Assembly (NCBI RefSeq): GCF_001296025.1
Contig: NZ_LJHV01000003.1
Span: forward strand, 1-64,000
Direction: 5' to 3'
DNA: 64,000 nucleotides
From: Porphyrobacter sp. AAP60
Lineage (GTDB): Bacteria; Pseudomonadota; Alphaproteobacteria; Sphingomonadales; Sphingomonadaceae
A program made the position numbers and the translations under genes. Under the pieces are notes generated by a model. That model was not told the origin of the DNA. It worked only from the letters and a program-made list of their open reading frames with translations, and did not search any database. Each line of letters starts with the position of its first letter. Position 1 is the first letter of the stretch. Positions 28,473-39,581 of the stretch are shown here, one piece after another.

Positions 28473-28840
28473 AGTGCTTCGATGAATGCCTTGTAGGCTT
28501 CTTCGTCCATCAGCTTGTCCAGCTCGGATTCGGCGGCGATGGTCATCTTGAAGAACCAGCCATCTTCCTCGGGGCTGGAATTGACCAGCGAGGGGTCTTC
28601 TTCCAGCGCGGGGTTCACCTCGGTGATCTCGCCGGTGATCGGGGCGTAGACATCGGACGCGGCCTTGACGCTTTCGACCACGGCAGCATCCTTGCCCTGC
28701 TCGATCATCGCGCCGACTTCGGGCAGTTCGACGAACACGATGTCGCCCAACTGGCCTTGCGCAAAATCGGTGATCCCGACGGTGGCGATATCGTCTTCGA
28801 CATCGATCCATTCATGTTCTTCGGTGAAATAGCGCGTCAT
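28469..28840 (-). CDS. gcvH: Glycine cleavage system H protein
   Basis: The 123-residue lipoyl carrier shuttles the aminomethyl group between P, T and L proteins. [37 protein letters not shown] is the family N-terminal half. The lipoylated Lys is in [15 protein letters not shown]. It starts 3 bp after the gcvT stop and ends in an ATGA overlap with the glycosyltransferase-like gene. No lipoate or L-protein gene is in the window. Confidence 0.96.
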   Translation of the reverse strand: MTRYFTEEHEWIDVEDDIATVGITDFAQGQLGDIVFVELPEVGAMIEQGKDAAVVESVKAASDVYAPITGEITEVNPALEEDPSLVNSSPEEDGWFFKMTIAAESELDKLMDEEAYKAFIEAL

Positions 28841-28843
28841 GGT

Positions 28844-29983
28844 TCAGCTCCCTCTGAAATAGCGGTGGGGGACAAAAGGTGTGGGGGTGACGGTGGCGGA
28901 AAGGCGCTTGCCCCGCACTTCGACTTCGATCGCAGTGCCGGGCGCGGCGTGGGCGGCGGCGACATAGGCCATGGCGATGGGCGCGCCCAATGTGGGCGAA
29001 AACCCGCCGCTGGTGACGGTTCCGATGTGGTCATCGCCTGCGAAAACTTCCGCGCCTTCGCGGGCGGGCAGGCGGCCATCGAGCCTGAGTCCGACCCATT
29101 TGCGCCGGGTACCTTCAGCGATCTCGCGGATGATCCGGTCTGCGCCGGGGAAGCCGCCTTCACTGCGGCGGCGCTTGTTGATGCCGAAGATCAGCCCCGC
29201 CTCGATGGGCGAGGTTTCGGGCGACATGTCGTGGCCATAAAGCGGCAGCCCGGCTTCGAGCCGCAGCGAATCCCGCGCACCAAGGCCGATGGGCTTCACT
29301 TCGGGTTCGCCGCAAAGCAGGTCAGCGATTTCGGCGGCGGCTGCGGCGGGAAGCGAGATTTCGAACCCGTCCTCGCCGGTGTAGCCCGCCCGCGCAATCG
29401 TGACCTCGTGGCCAGCGATCGTAAACAGTCCGAACCGCATAAAGGTCAAAGCACTCAACGGATACTTGCCGTCAGCATGGCGCGCCAGTGCGTCCGCCGC
29501 CTTCGGCCCCTGCAAGGCCAGCAGCGCACGATCATCAAGATGGTTGAGCGTGATATCATCGGGCAGCGCTTCACGCAGCGTGCCGATATCATCCCACTTG
29601 GTTGCGCCATTGACCACCAGATAAAGTGCATCGGGCCAGCGCGAGACCATCAGATCATCCAGCACGCCCCCGTCTTCATCCAGCAGCAGCGAATAACGCT
29701 GCTGGCCGAGTTTCAGCGTGGAAAGGTCAATCGGCAGCACCGCTTCGACCGCAGCATCCAGACCGGGGCCGGACAGCAGCAACTGGCCCATGTGGCTGAC
29801 ATCGAACAGGCCCACATTCTCCCGCGTCCACGTGTGCTCGGCCACGATCCCCTCGTATTGAATGGGCATTTCGTAGCCTGCGAAAGGCACCATCCGCGCA
29901 CCCTTCGCCCGGTGCCACGCATCCAGCGGCAAGGGATCGAGCGGCAGGTCTTCGAGGTGGTCTTCGGTGTCGTGGTCGGTCAT
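28844..29983 (-). CDS. gcvT: Aminomethyltransferase (glycine cleavage T protein)
   Basis: GcvT takes the aminomethyl group from GcvH, releases ammonia and makes 5,10-methylene-THF. The 379-residue protein has FAGYEMPIQYEGIVAEHTWTRENVGLFDVSHMGQ at the folate pocket, YTGEDGFEISLP and LGARDSLRLEAGLPLYGHD. ATG 29983 was chosen; the frame is open to 30103, but that would run into the riboswitch. The N-terminus carries about 25 extra acidic residues (DHDTEDHLEDLPLD). It is first in the operon, right after the tandem glycine riboswitch. Confidence 0.95.
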   Translation of the reverse strand: MTDHDTEDHLEDLPLDPLPLDAWHRAKGARMVPFAGYEMPIQYEGIVAEHTWTRENVGLFDVSHMGQLLLSGPGLDAAVEAVLPIDLSTLKLGQQRYSLLLDEDGGVLDDLMVSRWPDALYLVVNGATKWDDIGTLREALPDDITLNHLDDRALLALQGPKAADALARHADGKYPLSALTFMRFGLFTIAGHEVTIARAGYTGEDGFEISLPAAAAAEIADLLCGEPEVKPIGLGARDSLRLEAGLPLYGHDMSPETSPIEAGLIFGINKRRRSEGGFPGADRIIREIAEGTRRKWVGLRLDGRLPAREGAEVFAGDDHIGTVTSGGFSPTLGAPIAMAYVAAAHAAPGTAIEVEVRGKRLSATVTPTPFVPHRYFRGS

Positions 29984-30045
29984 CAGGGGCACCCGGCAAG
30001 CAGAAACAGCAGTCCAGCGATGCGCGATGGCACCGCCACGATACT

Positions 30046-30248
30046 GCCCCCTCTGTCGGGTGGACCTGAGAGCTTCGGTGCAATCGCCAACGCGGCGCGG
30101 CACCTCCCCTTCGGTGGCCCCGGACTTTCATCCGGGACGCTTTCCAGAGTGTCATGCAGCCGAGCGGTCCGTTGGCCTGAGAGTTTCCGGGGCGGTTGCT
30201 CCTTCGGCGCCTTTGCCCCCTTGCGAAGGCATCGGGCTCTCCCGCTCG
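30046..30248 (-). promoter_or_regulatory. Tandem glycine riboswitch upstream of gcvT
   Basis: Read on the minus strand, aptamer 1 (about 30174-30248) has GGGAGAGCC, then GGCGCCGAAGGAGCAA, then AACTCTCAGGC. Aptamer 2 (about 30046-30172) has ACTCTGGAAAGCG, a CCCGGAT/GTCCGGG hairpin, CACCGAAGGGGAGGTG and GCTCTCAGGTCC, closing with GACAGAGGGGGC. These are the conserved cores of the glycine aptamer pair. Some 60 bases separate it from the gcvT ATG and should contain the expression platform. Glycine binding normally turns gcv on. The stretch from 30249 to the antiporter start at 30395 shows no other feature. Confidence 0.93.
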
Positions 30249-30394
30249 CCTGCCCGCCGCAGAATCGCTCCTGCGGTGGAAGACATCGCCGCGATGCTTG
30301 ATTTGCTGCACCGCGTCAATCGGGCGAAGCGCGCAAGGACGGGGGAAAACGCATTTGCACTCGCCTGCGCGGCTGAATAGACACGGCAGCGGGC

Positions 30395-31594
30395 ATGAAC
30401 CTCACCGAAATCTATCTGATCGCACTAACGATCATCTTTGCCGCGCCGTGGCTGGTGTGGCGCGTGCTGCGCACCGATTACTGGGCGCCGCTGGTGGTGG
30501 TGCAGATCGTGGGTGGCATTCTGCTCGGCCCCGGCGTGCTGGGGGCGGTGTTCCCCGACTATTATGCCTTCGTGTTCCGCCCCGATGTGATCATCGCACT
30601 GAACGGCGTCGCATGGTGGGCGGTAATGCTGTTCGTGTGGATCGCGGGGATCGAGCTTGATCTGTCCGCTGCGTGGAAGAACCGCGGCGAGACGGGGCTG
30701 ACAGCGGGGCTGGCTTTGGGCATGCCTCTGCTGGCAGGCACTATCGCCGCCGCGATCATCCTGCAATTCCCCGGCTGGCGCGGTGCGGAGGGCCAATATT
30801 GGCAGGTGCTGCTCGGCATCGGCATGGCCTGCGCGGTGACGGCGCTTCCCATCCTTGTCCTGTTGATGGAAAAGCTTGGCATCCTGCGCGAGGCGATCGG
30901 CCAGCGCATCCTGCGCTACGCCAGCTTGGATGATATTGCGATCTGGGGCGTGCTGGCGATCATCCTGCTCGATTGGGAGCGGATCGGGCGGCAGGCGGTG
31001 TTCCTTGTGGGTTTTGCACTGGCGGCTTGGGCGGTGCGCTGGCTGATGGCTCGGCTATCTGAGAATGACCGTTGGCCGGTCGGTCTGATCTGGCTGGCGC
31101 TGTGCGGGCTGGCGGGTGACTGGTCGGGTCTGCACTACATGGTCGGCGCGTTTCTGGCGGGCGTGGTGCTGGATGCCAAGTGGTTCGGGCACGAGGCGAT
31201 GGACCGGTTCCGCAACGTGGTGCTGCTGACGGTGATGCCGGTGTTCTTCCTTTCCACCGGCCTGCGCACCCAATGGGAGGGCGGCGGGCTGGCGGTGTTC
31301 GCGGTGGCAGCGCTGCTGCTGCTTGCGGCAGTGGGGGGCAAGCTGATCGGCGTCCATATCGCCGGACGGTTGCTCGGATGGAGCCGCTCCGAGGCGAGCC
31401 TGATCGGCTGGCTGCTCCAGACCAAGGCGCTGATCATGATCATCTTTGCAAACATCCTGCTCGACAAGACGATCATCACCCCGACGACCTTCACCGCGCT
31501 GTTGCTGATGGCGGTGGGCAGCACCATGCTGACCGTGCCGCTGGCAACGCCCTTACTGAAGAAGCTGGGGGAGCGGGTGCAGGCGGAGGCTTAA
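30395..31594 (+). CDS. Cation:proton antiporter (CPA2-like)
   Basis: A 399-residue inner-membrane protein with about 11-12 hydrophobic helices. VVVQIVGGILLGPGVLGAVFPDY, the tandem LGIGMACAVTALPILVLLMEKLGIL, ASLDDIAIWGVLAIIL and LKTKALIMIIF-like LLQTKALIMIIFANILLD match KefB/NhaP-type exchangers. No C-terminal RCK/TrkA nucleotide-binding domain is present. It is divergent from gcvT and its stop overlaps the convergent serine hydrolase gene by four bases. The transported ion (Na+ or K+) cannot be told from sequence alone. Confidence 0.87.
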   Translation: MNLTEIYLIALTIIFAAPWLVWRVLRTDYWAPLVVVQIVGGILLGPGVLGAVFPDYYAFVFRPDVIIALNGVAWWAVMLFVWIAGIELDLSAAWKNRGETGLTAGLALGMPLLAGTIAAAIILQFPGWRGAEGQYWQVLLGIGMACAVTALPILVLLMEKLGILREAIGQRILRYASLDDIAIWGVLAIILLDWERIGRQAVFLVGFALAAWAVRWLMARLSENDRWPVGLIWLALCGLAGDWSGLHYMVGAFLAGVVLDAKWFGHEAMDRFRNVVLLTVMPVFFLSTGLRTQWEGGGLAVFAVAALLLLAAVGGKLIGVHIAGRLLGWSRSEASLIGWLLQTKALIMIIFANILLDKTIITPTTFTALLLMAVGSTMLTVPLATPLLKKLGERVQAEA

Positions 31595-32817
31595 TTCTCG
31601 GTCGGCAGGTGAATGTTGGCCAGCCACGGGAACGCGCGCCGCATCAATGCCACCTCGCGCGGGTCGGCAGCGGCGGTTTCGACCTCACCCTGTGGCGGCG
31701 GAACCTGCGTGGTGAAATAGGCCACGCCCTGACCGTCCTCCATCGAAAACCACAGGCCGGAACGCAGGCCATAGGCCTCGCCCCCGTGGCCGATGCGCTC
31801 GCGGCCATCCCCGAACAGGTCATCACGGCAAGGCGGCGCATCAACCAGCCCATAGGTTCCAAGGCCATACCCGCAGAAGTCCGGCGATGTCTGTTCCGGC
31901 GACGAATGGTTCGCATTGTTGATCATGGCATAAATCCAGACCTCGAACGCACGGTCGGACAGAAATTGGTTGCGCTCCAATTGCACGAGCGCCTGCCCGA
32001 TCTTCGCCAGATCGACCATCCCGATCCGCACGCCGCCCTGCGGGCTGAAGATCGAGGCATTGGTGCCGGGGACATAGGCATCGAGATCGCACGCCTGCCC
32101 GTCCGCCACAGGCATCGTACAGGCGGGCGGCAGGTCGTCCGGACTATCGCGGGCGATTTCGCCCGTATCGCGGTAGAGCGTCACCGCCCGCGCCTGCATA
32201 TCGGCATCGCAGACGATCCAGTTGAGGCACGCCTTGACCCCCAGCGGCGCGAACACCAGCCGTTCGACCAGCCGGTCATACCGCTCGCCCGAAGCCCTCT
32301 CAAGCACCGTCGCCACCAGCGGCGAGCCGAGATTGGCATATTCGAACGCCGCCCGGCCCGATGGCCCGGCATCGCGCCACGCTGCCGGGTCGGCGAATTT
32401 CGCCGCGAGGCTTTCACCCAGCGGGATGATGTAACCCGCCTTGTCGCTCAGCCCTGCGCGGTGTGACAGCAGGTGCGCCAGCGTCACCGGCGCATCGGGG
32501 TGGTGAGGCGATCGCACCTGCCAGCCGAGATAGTCCGATACATCGCGGCTCAGATCAACCTTGCCTTCGTCCATCAGCCTGAGCGCGGTCAGCGCCATGA
32601 TCAGCTTGGAAATGCTGGCGATCCGCACCGGATCATTGGCCTCGACAGGGCGGCCCGAATTCCTGCTCGCCAGCCCCTCGACGATCAGCGGCTCGATGCT
32701 CTCGCGGTCGAAGAAGACCACAACCGTCGCGGGCGGAGGCGCTGATTCCTGCGCGGCGGCGGGCGCGGCAACGAGCACAAGGGCTGCGGCGAGGCGGCGG
32801 ATCATGCCGCGCATCAT
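31591..32817 (-). CDS. Beta-lactamase-family serine hydrolase, exported
   Basis: A 408-residue precursor with a signal peptide (MIRRLAAALVLVAAPAAAQE). The class C beta-lactamase/DD-peptidase fold shows the SxxK motif as SISK, a YAN motif in AFEYANLG and a HGG box in IGHGGEAYG. Family members hydrolyse peptidoglycan peptides, esters or beta-lactams, so the substrate is open. It follows metH after 19 bp in the methionine operon, with no clear functional link. ATG 32817, 32814 and 32805 are all possible starts. Confidence 0.82.
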   Translation of the reverse strand: MMRGMIRRLAAALVLVAAPAAAQESAPPPATVVVFFDRESIEPLIVEGLASRNSGRPVEANDPVRIASISKLIMALTALRLMDEGKVDLSRDVSDYLGWQVRSPHHPDAPVTLAHLLSHRAGLSDKAGYIIPLGESLAAKFADPAAWRDAGPSGRAAFEYANLGSPLVATVLERASGERYDRLVERLVFAPLGVKACLNWIVCDADMQARAVTLYRDTGEIARDSPDDLPPACTMPVADGQACDLDAYVPGTNASIFSPQGGVRIGMVDLAKIGQALVQLERNQFLSDRAFEVWIYAMINNANHSSPEQTSPDFCGYGLGTYGLVDAPPCRDDLFGDGRERIGHGGEAYGLRSGLWFSMEDGQGVAYFTTQVPPPQGEVETAAADPREVALMRRAFPWLANIHLPTEN

Positions 32818-32836
32818 CGCTTTTGCGGCGCTGGCG

Positions 32837-35467
<2,631 letters not shown>

Positions 35468-35485
35468 GGTTTCAGTTCTCTGTTT

Positions 35486-35550
35486 CCGTTCGCCTCGAGC
35501 GAAGTCGAGAGGTCTTGCACAAGTGTCTCGACTTCGCTCGACACGAACGG
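35486..35550. repeat. 65-bp palindromic element between the two metH genes
   Basis: The arms 35486-35510 and 35526-35550 are 25 bp long with two mismatches and contain CGAGCGAAGTCGAGA. The loop has its own small dyad, CTTG-CA-CAAG. It resembles the element at 24579-24677 in design (CCGTTCG ends, nested dyads) but not in core sequence. It fills most of the 94-bp gap inside the methionine operon. Confidence 0.8.
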
Positions 35551-35561
35551 GATTGGGTTCT

Positions 35562-36605
35562 TTACGCAGCGATGAACGCCTCAAGCCCGGCCAGCCGCAT
35601 GGCAGGCTCGGGCGAAGGCACAACGCGCGGCGCGGACTTGGATACCGCATTGGCAATCGCCGCGATGTGGTCGGGGGTCGATCCGCAGCATCCGCCGAGG
35701 ATGTTGACCTGCCCGTGATCGGCCCAGTCGGCGACCAGCCCCGCAGTCGTCTCGGGCGCTTCGTCATATTCGCCGAGTTCGTTGGGGAGCCCTGCGTTGG
35801 GGTAAATCATCAGCAGCGCGTCCGCGATCTGCGAGAGCACCTTCACGTGCGGACGCAATTGTTCTGCGCCGAAGCTGCAATTCAGCCCGATGGTCAGCGG
35901 CCTGGCATGGCGCACCGCGTACCAAAAGGCTTCTACCGTGTGGCCCGAAAGGTTGCGGCCCGAAAGATCGGTCAGCGTCATCGAGATCATCAACGGGATA
36001 TCCTTGCCCGTTTCTCGCTCCAGCTGCTTGACCGCCATGATCCCGGCCTTGGCGTTCAGGGTATCGAACACCGTTTCGATCAGGATAAAATCGCAGCCAC
36101 CTTCGATCAGCGCTTCGGCCTGTTCCTTGTACACCGCGACAAGTTCGTCGAAGTCGATCTCGCGGAAGCCCGGGTCTTCGACATCGGGACTGAGGGACAG
36201 CGTCTTGTTGGTCGGCCCGATCGCGCCCGCAACGAAGCGCGGACGACCGTCCTTTGCCTCATATTCTTCGGCAAGCTTGCGCGCGATCTGGCCGCTGGCG
36301 ACGTTGATATCGCGCACCAGACCTTCGGCATCGTAATCGGCCTGGCTGATGCGGTTGGCGGAGAAGGTGTTGGTCGACACCACATCCGATCCTGCGTCGA
36401 AATAGGCGCGAGTGATGTCGGTGATCACGTCCGGGCGGGTCAGCGCCAGAATATCATTGTTGCCCTTCTGGTCGGCCGGCAGCCCCAGATTACCCGCGTA
36501 ATCCGCTTCGCTCAGCTTGCGGTTCTGGATCTGCGTGCCGAACGCGCCATCGAAAATCAGCACGCGCTTGGCTGCTGCATCGAGCAATTGCTGGCGCGCG
36601 TTCAT
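35562..36605 (-). CDS. Homocysteine S-methyltransferase (MetH N-terminal module)
   Basis: The 347-residue protein equals the zinc/homocysteine domain of MetH as a separate polypeptide. [54 protein letters not shown] and [16 protein letters not shown] are conserved. The Cys of GLNCS and the GGCC pair bind zinc. It sits between metF (four-base overlap) and the B12-domain gene, so together they make a two-subunit methionine synthase. This split arrangement occurs in other alphaproteobacteria and is not a broken gene. Confidence 0.93.
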   Translation of the reverse strand: MNARQQLLDAAAKRVLIFDGAFGTQIQNRKLSEADYAGNLGLPADQKGNNDILALTRPDVITDITRAYFDAGSDVVSTNTFSANRISQADYDAEGLVRDINVASGQIARKLAEEYEAKDGRPRFVAGAIGPTNKTLSLSPDVEDPGFREIDFDELVAVYKEQAEALIEGGCDFILIETVFDTLNAKAGIMAVKQLERETGKDIPLMISMTLTDLSGRNLSGHTVEAFWYAVRHARPLTIGLNCSFGAEQLRPHVKVLSQIADALLMIYPNAGLPNELGEYDEAPETTAGLVADWADHGQVNILGGCCGSTPDHIAAIANAVSKSAPRVVPSPEPAMRLAGLEAFIAA

Positions 36606-37531
36606 GCGGTTTCTCCGACGGGACGCTTGCCCAGCAGGTGGCAGATTGCATAGGCCAGATCAGGGCGGTTCAAGGTGTAAAAGTGGAAATCGCGCACCCC
36701 GCCTGCATACAACCGGCGGCACAGTTCCGCGGCGATGGTCGCGGCAACCAGCTGGCGTGCGGCAGGCTGTTCATCCAACCCTTCGAACAAACCGTCCATC
36801 CATGCCGGGATTGCAGCTCCGCAAGCACCTGCAAATTTCCGCGCCTGCGCCACATTGGTGACAGGCAATATACCGGGCAGGATCGGCGCATCGATCCCTG
36901 CCGCAGCGCACTTGTCGCGAAACGCGAAGAAGGTTTCGGCCGAGAAGAAGAACTGGCTGATCGCGCGGCTGGCGCCTGCATCCAGCTTGCGCTTGAGATT
37001 GTCGATGTCCGCCTGCGGGCAATCGGCATCGGGGTGGGTTTCGGGATAGGCGGCCACCGAGATATCGAAATCGGCAATGCCTTTCAGCCCGGCGACCAGT
37101 TCAGCAGCGCTGGCATAGCCATCGGGGTGCGGCGTGAAGGGCGCGCCGGGCTCGCCCGCGTCCCCGCGCAGGGCGACGATGTGGCGCACGCCTGCTTCCC
37201 AGTATTGTTCGGCCACCTCGCGGATTTCCGCCTTGGATGCCGCGACACAGGTGAGGTGCGCGGCGGCAGGCAGGCCCGCCTCGCCAATGATCCGCGCAAC
37301 CGTAGCGTGGGTGCGTTCCCGCGTCGATCCGCCCGCACCATATGTAACCGAGACAAAGCTGGGCCCAAGCGGCTTCAGCCGCGTCACCGCATCCCACAAT
37401 TGCGCTTCCATCTTTTCCGACTTCGGCGGGAAAAATTCGAAACTCACCGCAACATCGCCCGGCAAGCCGGAAAACAGCGGCGTGTCGGTGGCGGTGCGGT
37501 ATTCGTGGAGTTGGTCAAGCGTCGGGGTCAT
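36602..37531 (-). CDS. metF: 5,10-methylenetetrahydrofolate reductase
   Basis: MetF supplies the methyl-THF used by the neighbouring MetH, with FAD and NAD(P)H. The 309-residue barrel has VSFEFFPPKSEKMEAQLWDAV, SVTYGAGGSTRERTHATVARI and HIVALRGDAGEPG. GILPVTNVAQARKFAGACGAAIP is also typical. Four-base ATGA overlaps join it to the ArsR-methyltransferase gene upstream and the homocysteine methyltransferase gene downstream, indicating a tightly coupled methionine-cycle operon. Confidence 0.96.
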   Translation of the reverse strand: MTPTLDQLHEYRTATDTPLFSGLPGDVAVSFEFFPPKSEKMEAQLWDAVTRLKPLGPSFVSVTYGAGGSTRERTHATVARIIGEAGLPAAAHLTCVAASKAEIREVAEQYWEAGVRHIVALRGDAGEPGAPFTPHPDGYASAAELVAGLKGIADFDISVAAYPETHPDADCPQADIDNLKRKLDAGASRAISQFFFSAETFFAFRDKCAAAGIDAPILPGILPVTNVAQARKFAGACGAAIPAWMDGLFEGLDEQPAARQLVAATIAAELCRRLYAGGVRDFHFYTLNRPDLAYAICHLLGKRPVGETA

Positions 37532-38535
37532 CGGGCAGTTTCCAGAGCGGGGGTCTTGGCGGGGGTGGCTGGACTGGCGCGGCGTTTGCCGATCCAGATC
37601 TTGACGATCAGCTCTCCGCCTTCGAGCGCGATTGGCGCGCTGGCGGTAAACCCGGCGGCGCGCAGCAGTTCGGCCATCTGGCGGTCAGTAAAGCCGAGGC
37701 GCGCATGCTGATGGCGGGTGCGCAGTTCCTCGCGATCATGGCTGGCGAAATCGACAATCGCGATCCGCCCGCCGCCGCGCAGCACCCGGGCCGCCTCGGC
37801 CAGTGCCGGCGCGGGATCGGGTGCGAAGTGCAAGACCTGATGCAGCAGCACCGTATCGAAACTGGCGGGCGCGAAGGGCAGATCGGCAAAATCGCCCTGC
37901 ACCAGTTCGATCCGGGCGGTGGGCAGATGTTGCAGTTTGGCCCGCGCCACGCGCAGCATTTCGAGGTTCTTGTCGAGCGCAACCACCCGTTCGGCGGTGC
38001 CGGCAAACAGTTCCGCCATGCGCCCGGTGCCGGTGCCGATATCCAGCACCGCGCCCAGCGGGCTATCGGCCAAAGCATCGGAAAGGCGGCGTTCAACCTC
38101 GGCATCAGGGCTGTGCAGCAGTCGCAATTCGTCCCATTCGCCGGCGTGACGGGCAAAGTAATGCTCCGCCGCGGTTACCCGCGCATCACGGATCGCGGCG
38201 AGTTTGCGCCGGTCGGCTTCGCAAACGGCGGCAAAGTCAGGCTCGGTCTGTTCGGCAATGGCGAGCAGGCGCTGGGTTGCATCGATCACCGGCGCCGCGC
38301 GTTCATCCGCTTCGGCCTGGCGCAGGAACACCCAGCTGCCTTCGCGGCGGCGCTCGGCAAGGCCAGCATCGCACAGGATGCCGACATGGCGCGACACGCG
38401 CGGCTGGCTTTGCCCCAGCACCTGCGCCAATTCGCCCACCGCCAGCTCCATCGTGCCCAGCAACCGCGCAATGCGCAGCCTGGTCGGATCGCCCAGCGCC
38501 TTGAAGATGTCCTCGATCACCATGGCTGGCATCAT
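37528..38535 (-). CDS. ArsR-family regulator fused to a SAM-dependent methyltransferase
   Basis: In this 335-residue protein, residues 5-80 are an ArsR winged helix (FKALGDPTRLRIARLLGTMELAVGELAQVLGQSQPRVSRHVGIL). Residues 140-320 are a class I methyltransferase with the SAM motif VLDIGTGTGRMAELFAG and the acidic end of the next strand in VVALDKN. No arsenic-binding CxC motif is present. Leading the metF-metH operon suggests a sensor of SAM or S-adenosylhomocysteine, as in SahR-type regulators (inference). A dyad covers the first start codons (38535, 38532); ATG 38523 is a further candidate. Confidence 0.87.
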   Translation of the reverse strand: MMPAMVIEDIFKALGDPTRLRIARLLGTMELAVGELAQVLGQSQPRVSRHVGILCDAGLAERRREGSWVFLRQAEADERAAPVIDATQRLLAIAEQTEPDFAAVCEADRRKLAAIRDARVTAAEHYFARHAGEWDELRLLHSPDAEVERRLSDALADSPLGAVLDIGTGTGRMAELFAGTAERVVALDKNLEMLRVARAKLQHLPTARIELVQGDFADLPFAPASFDTVLLHQVLHFAPDPAPALAEAARVLRGGGRIAIVDFASHDREELRTRHQHARLGFTDRQMAELLRAAGFTASAPIALEGGELIVKIWIGKRRASPATPAKTPALETAR

Positions 38536-38554
38536 ATAAAGATATTTTTATATG
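38533..38554. promoter_or_regulatory. ArsR/SahR-like operator at the head of the methionine operon
   Basis: CATATAAA-N6-TTTATATG is a perfect 8-bp inverted repeat in an AT-rich patch unlike its surroundings. It overlaps the first possible start codons of the ArsR-methyltransferase gene, so autoregulation is likely. The shape fits what I recall of the ArsR-type SahR operators in front of methionine genes, but that match was not checked. Confidence 0.65.
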
Positions 38555-38582
38555 TGTAAATCGCCCGTGGCAGAAAGGCGTT

Positions 38583-39479
38583 CTATTCCAGCGCCAAGGC
38601 TTGCGCATAGTGATCGCGCAAAGTCTCGCTGCCGTATTCCGGGGTGAGATCAGCCGCGTATGCGCCGGTTGCAGGATCCAGCACCAGCATCGATTCGGTG
38701 GCGTAATAATGCGCAATGCGGGCGTACTCGGCCTTCTCGGCACACCAGCCCGAAATCCCGGCGCCAAGACCCAGTATGCGCCCCGCCCAGGTGAACATTT
38801 CGGGAGAAACGGATTTGAAGTGCGGCTCCTTGCCTGCCGCCGCGAACAGTAACAGCCCGGCATCGCGCAGGGAAATCGCCGGGCCGGGGCCGCCGATCGG
38901 CAGAATGCGGTTGGCAGCTTCGGGATTATCAATGCACCCGGCGACAAAGCGCGCCAGATCGCCATCGCTGATCGGCTTGCAGCGGGTACGGTTGCCGTCA
39001 CCGAAGATCAGGAACGGCTTGCCCGCCTTGACCCGCTTTACCTGACCCGAAAGCGATTTAAAAAAGGCGGTTGGGCGGACGATGGTGTAGCCGATCCCGC
39101 TCGCCGCCAGTGCGGCTTCGAACTTGAGCTTGGCGTGCTGGAAGGCAAGCAAGGGCTTCTGCACGCAGATCGCGGAGAGCAGGATGAACTGCTGCGCACC
39201 TGCGGCCTGCGCCGCTTCCAGCAGGGCAAGGTTGGCACGGTAATCCACCGCCTCGGCATCCCTGGGCGCGCCGCTGCGCGATGCGATGCAGGATATCACC
39301 ACCTCGGGCTGCGCCTTTGCGGCCATCATCGCAAGCTGCGCCGGATCGGCCAGCGCCGCGCGGGTCAGTGCGGTGACCGTGTGGCCATCAGCCCCCAATT
39401 GCCGCGCCACCGCCGCACCGATTGTCCCGCTCGCTCCGGCAAGCAGGATACGGCGCGGGCGGATTGGGGCGTGTGTCAT
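38583..39479 (-). CDS. bciA: 8-vinyl reductase of (bacterio)chlorophyll synthesis, BciA/DVR type
   Basis: A 298-residue NAD(P)-binding protein with GASGTIGAAVARQL at the Rossmann start. Several blocks match divinyl (proto)chlorophyllide 8-vinyl reductases: RTRCKPISDGDLARFVAGCIDNP, NRILPIGGPGPAISL, and the C-terminal HYYATESMLVLDPATG followed by TPEYGSETL. The enzyme reduces the C8 vinyl group of chlorophyllide a precursors with NADPH. No other photosynthesis gene is in the window; in aerobic phototrophs bciA can lie away from the main cluster. A generic NmrA-like reductase is the alternative, but the C-terminal match is specific. Confidence 0.85.
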   Translation of the reverse strand: MTHAPIRPRRILLAGASGTIGAAVARQLGADGHTVTALTRAALADPAQLAMMAAKAQPEVVISCIASRSGAPRDAEAVDYRANLALLEAAQAAGAQQFILLSAICVQKPLLAFQHAKLKFEAALAASGIGYTIVRPTAFFKSLSGQVKRVKAGKPFLIFGDGNRTRCKPISDGDLARFVAGCIDNPEAANRILPIGGPGPAISLRDAGLLLFAAAGKEPHFKSVSPEMFTWAGRILGLGAGISGWCAEKAEYARIAHYYATESMLVLDPATGAYAADLTPEYGSETLRDHYAQALALE

Positions 39480-39581
39480 GCCCGCACCCTAGCGCGCGCA
39501 GAGTGGAGGCAAAAGTAGGAGTTGCCGCTGCGCCCCTTCTCGGCCAGCGTTACGCCCGGCTGATGATGGGAGAGCACAGCA

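Noticed and set aside
30124..30138. Intergenic palindrome CGGACTTTCATCCGG as a dispersed repeat like the one at 10643
   Set aside because: It is explained as a stem of the second glycine aptamer.
28757..30301. Open frame of 514 codons on the plus strand across gcvH, gcvT and the riboswitch
   Set aside because: It runs antisense through three well-supported features and has no family signature.
35468..35767. N-terminal extension of the metH frame through the palindromic repeat
   Set aside because: The extension is basic and has no homology to MetH; GTG 35467 leads directly into the pterin domain.
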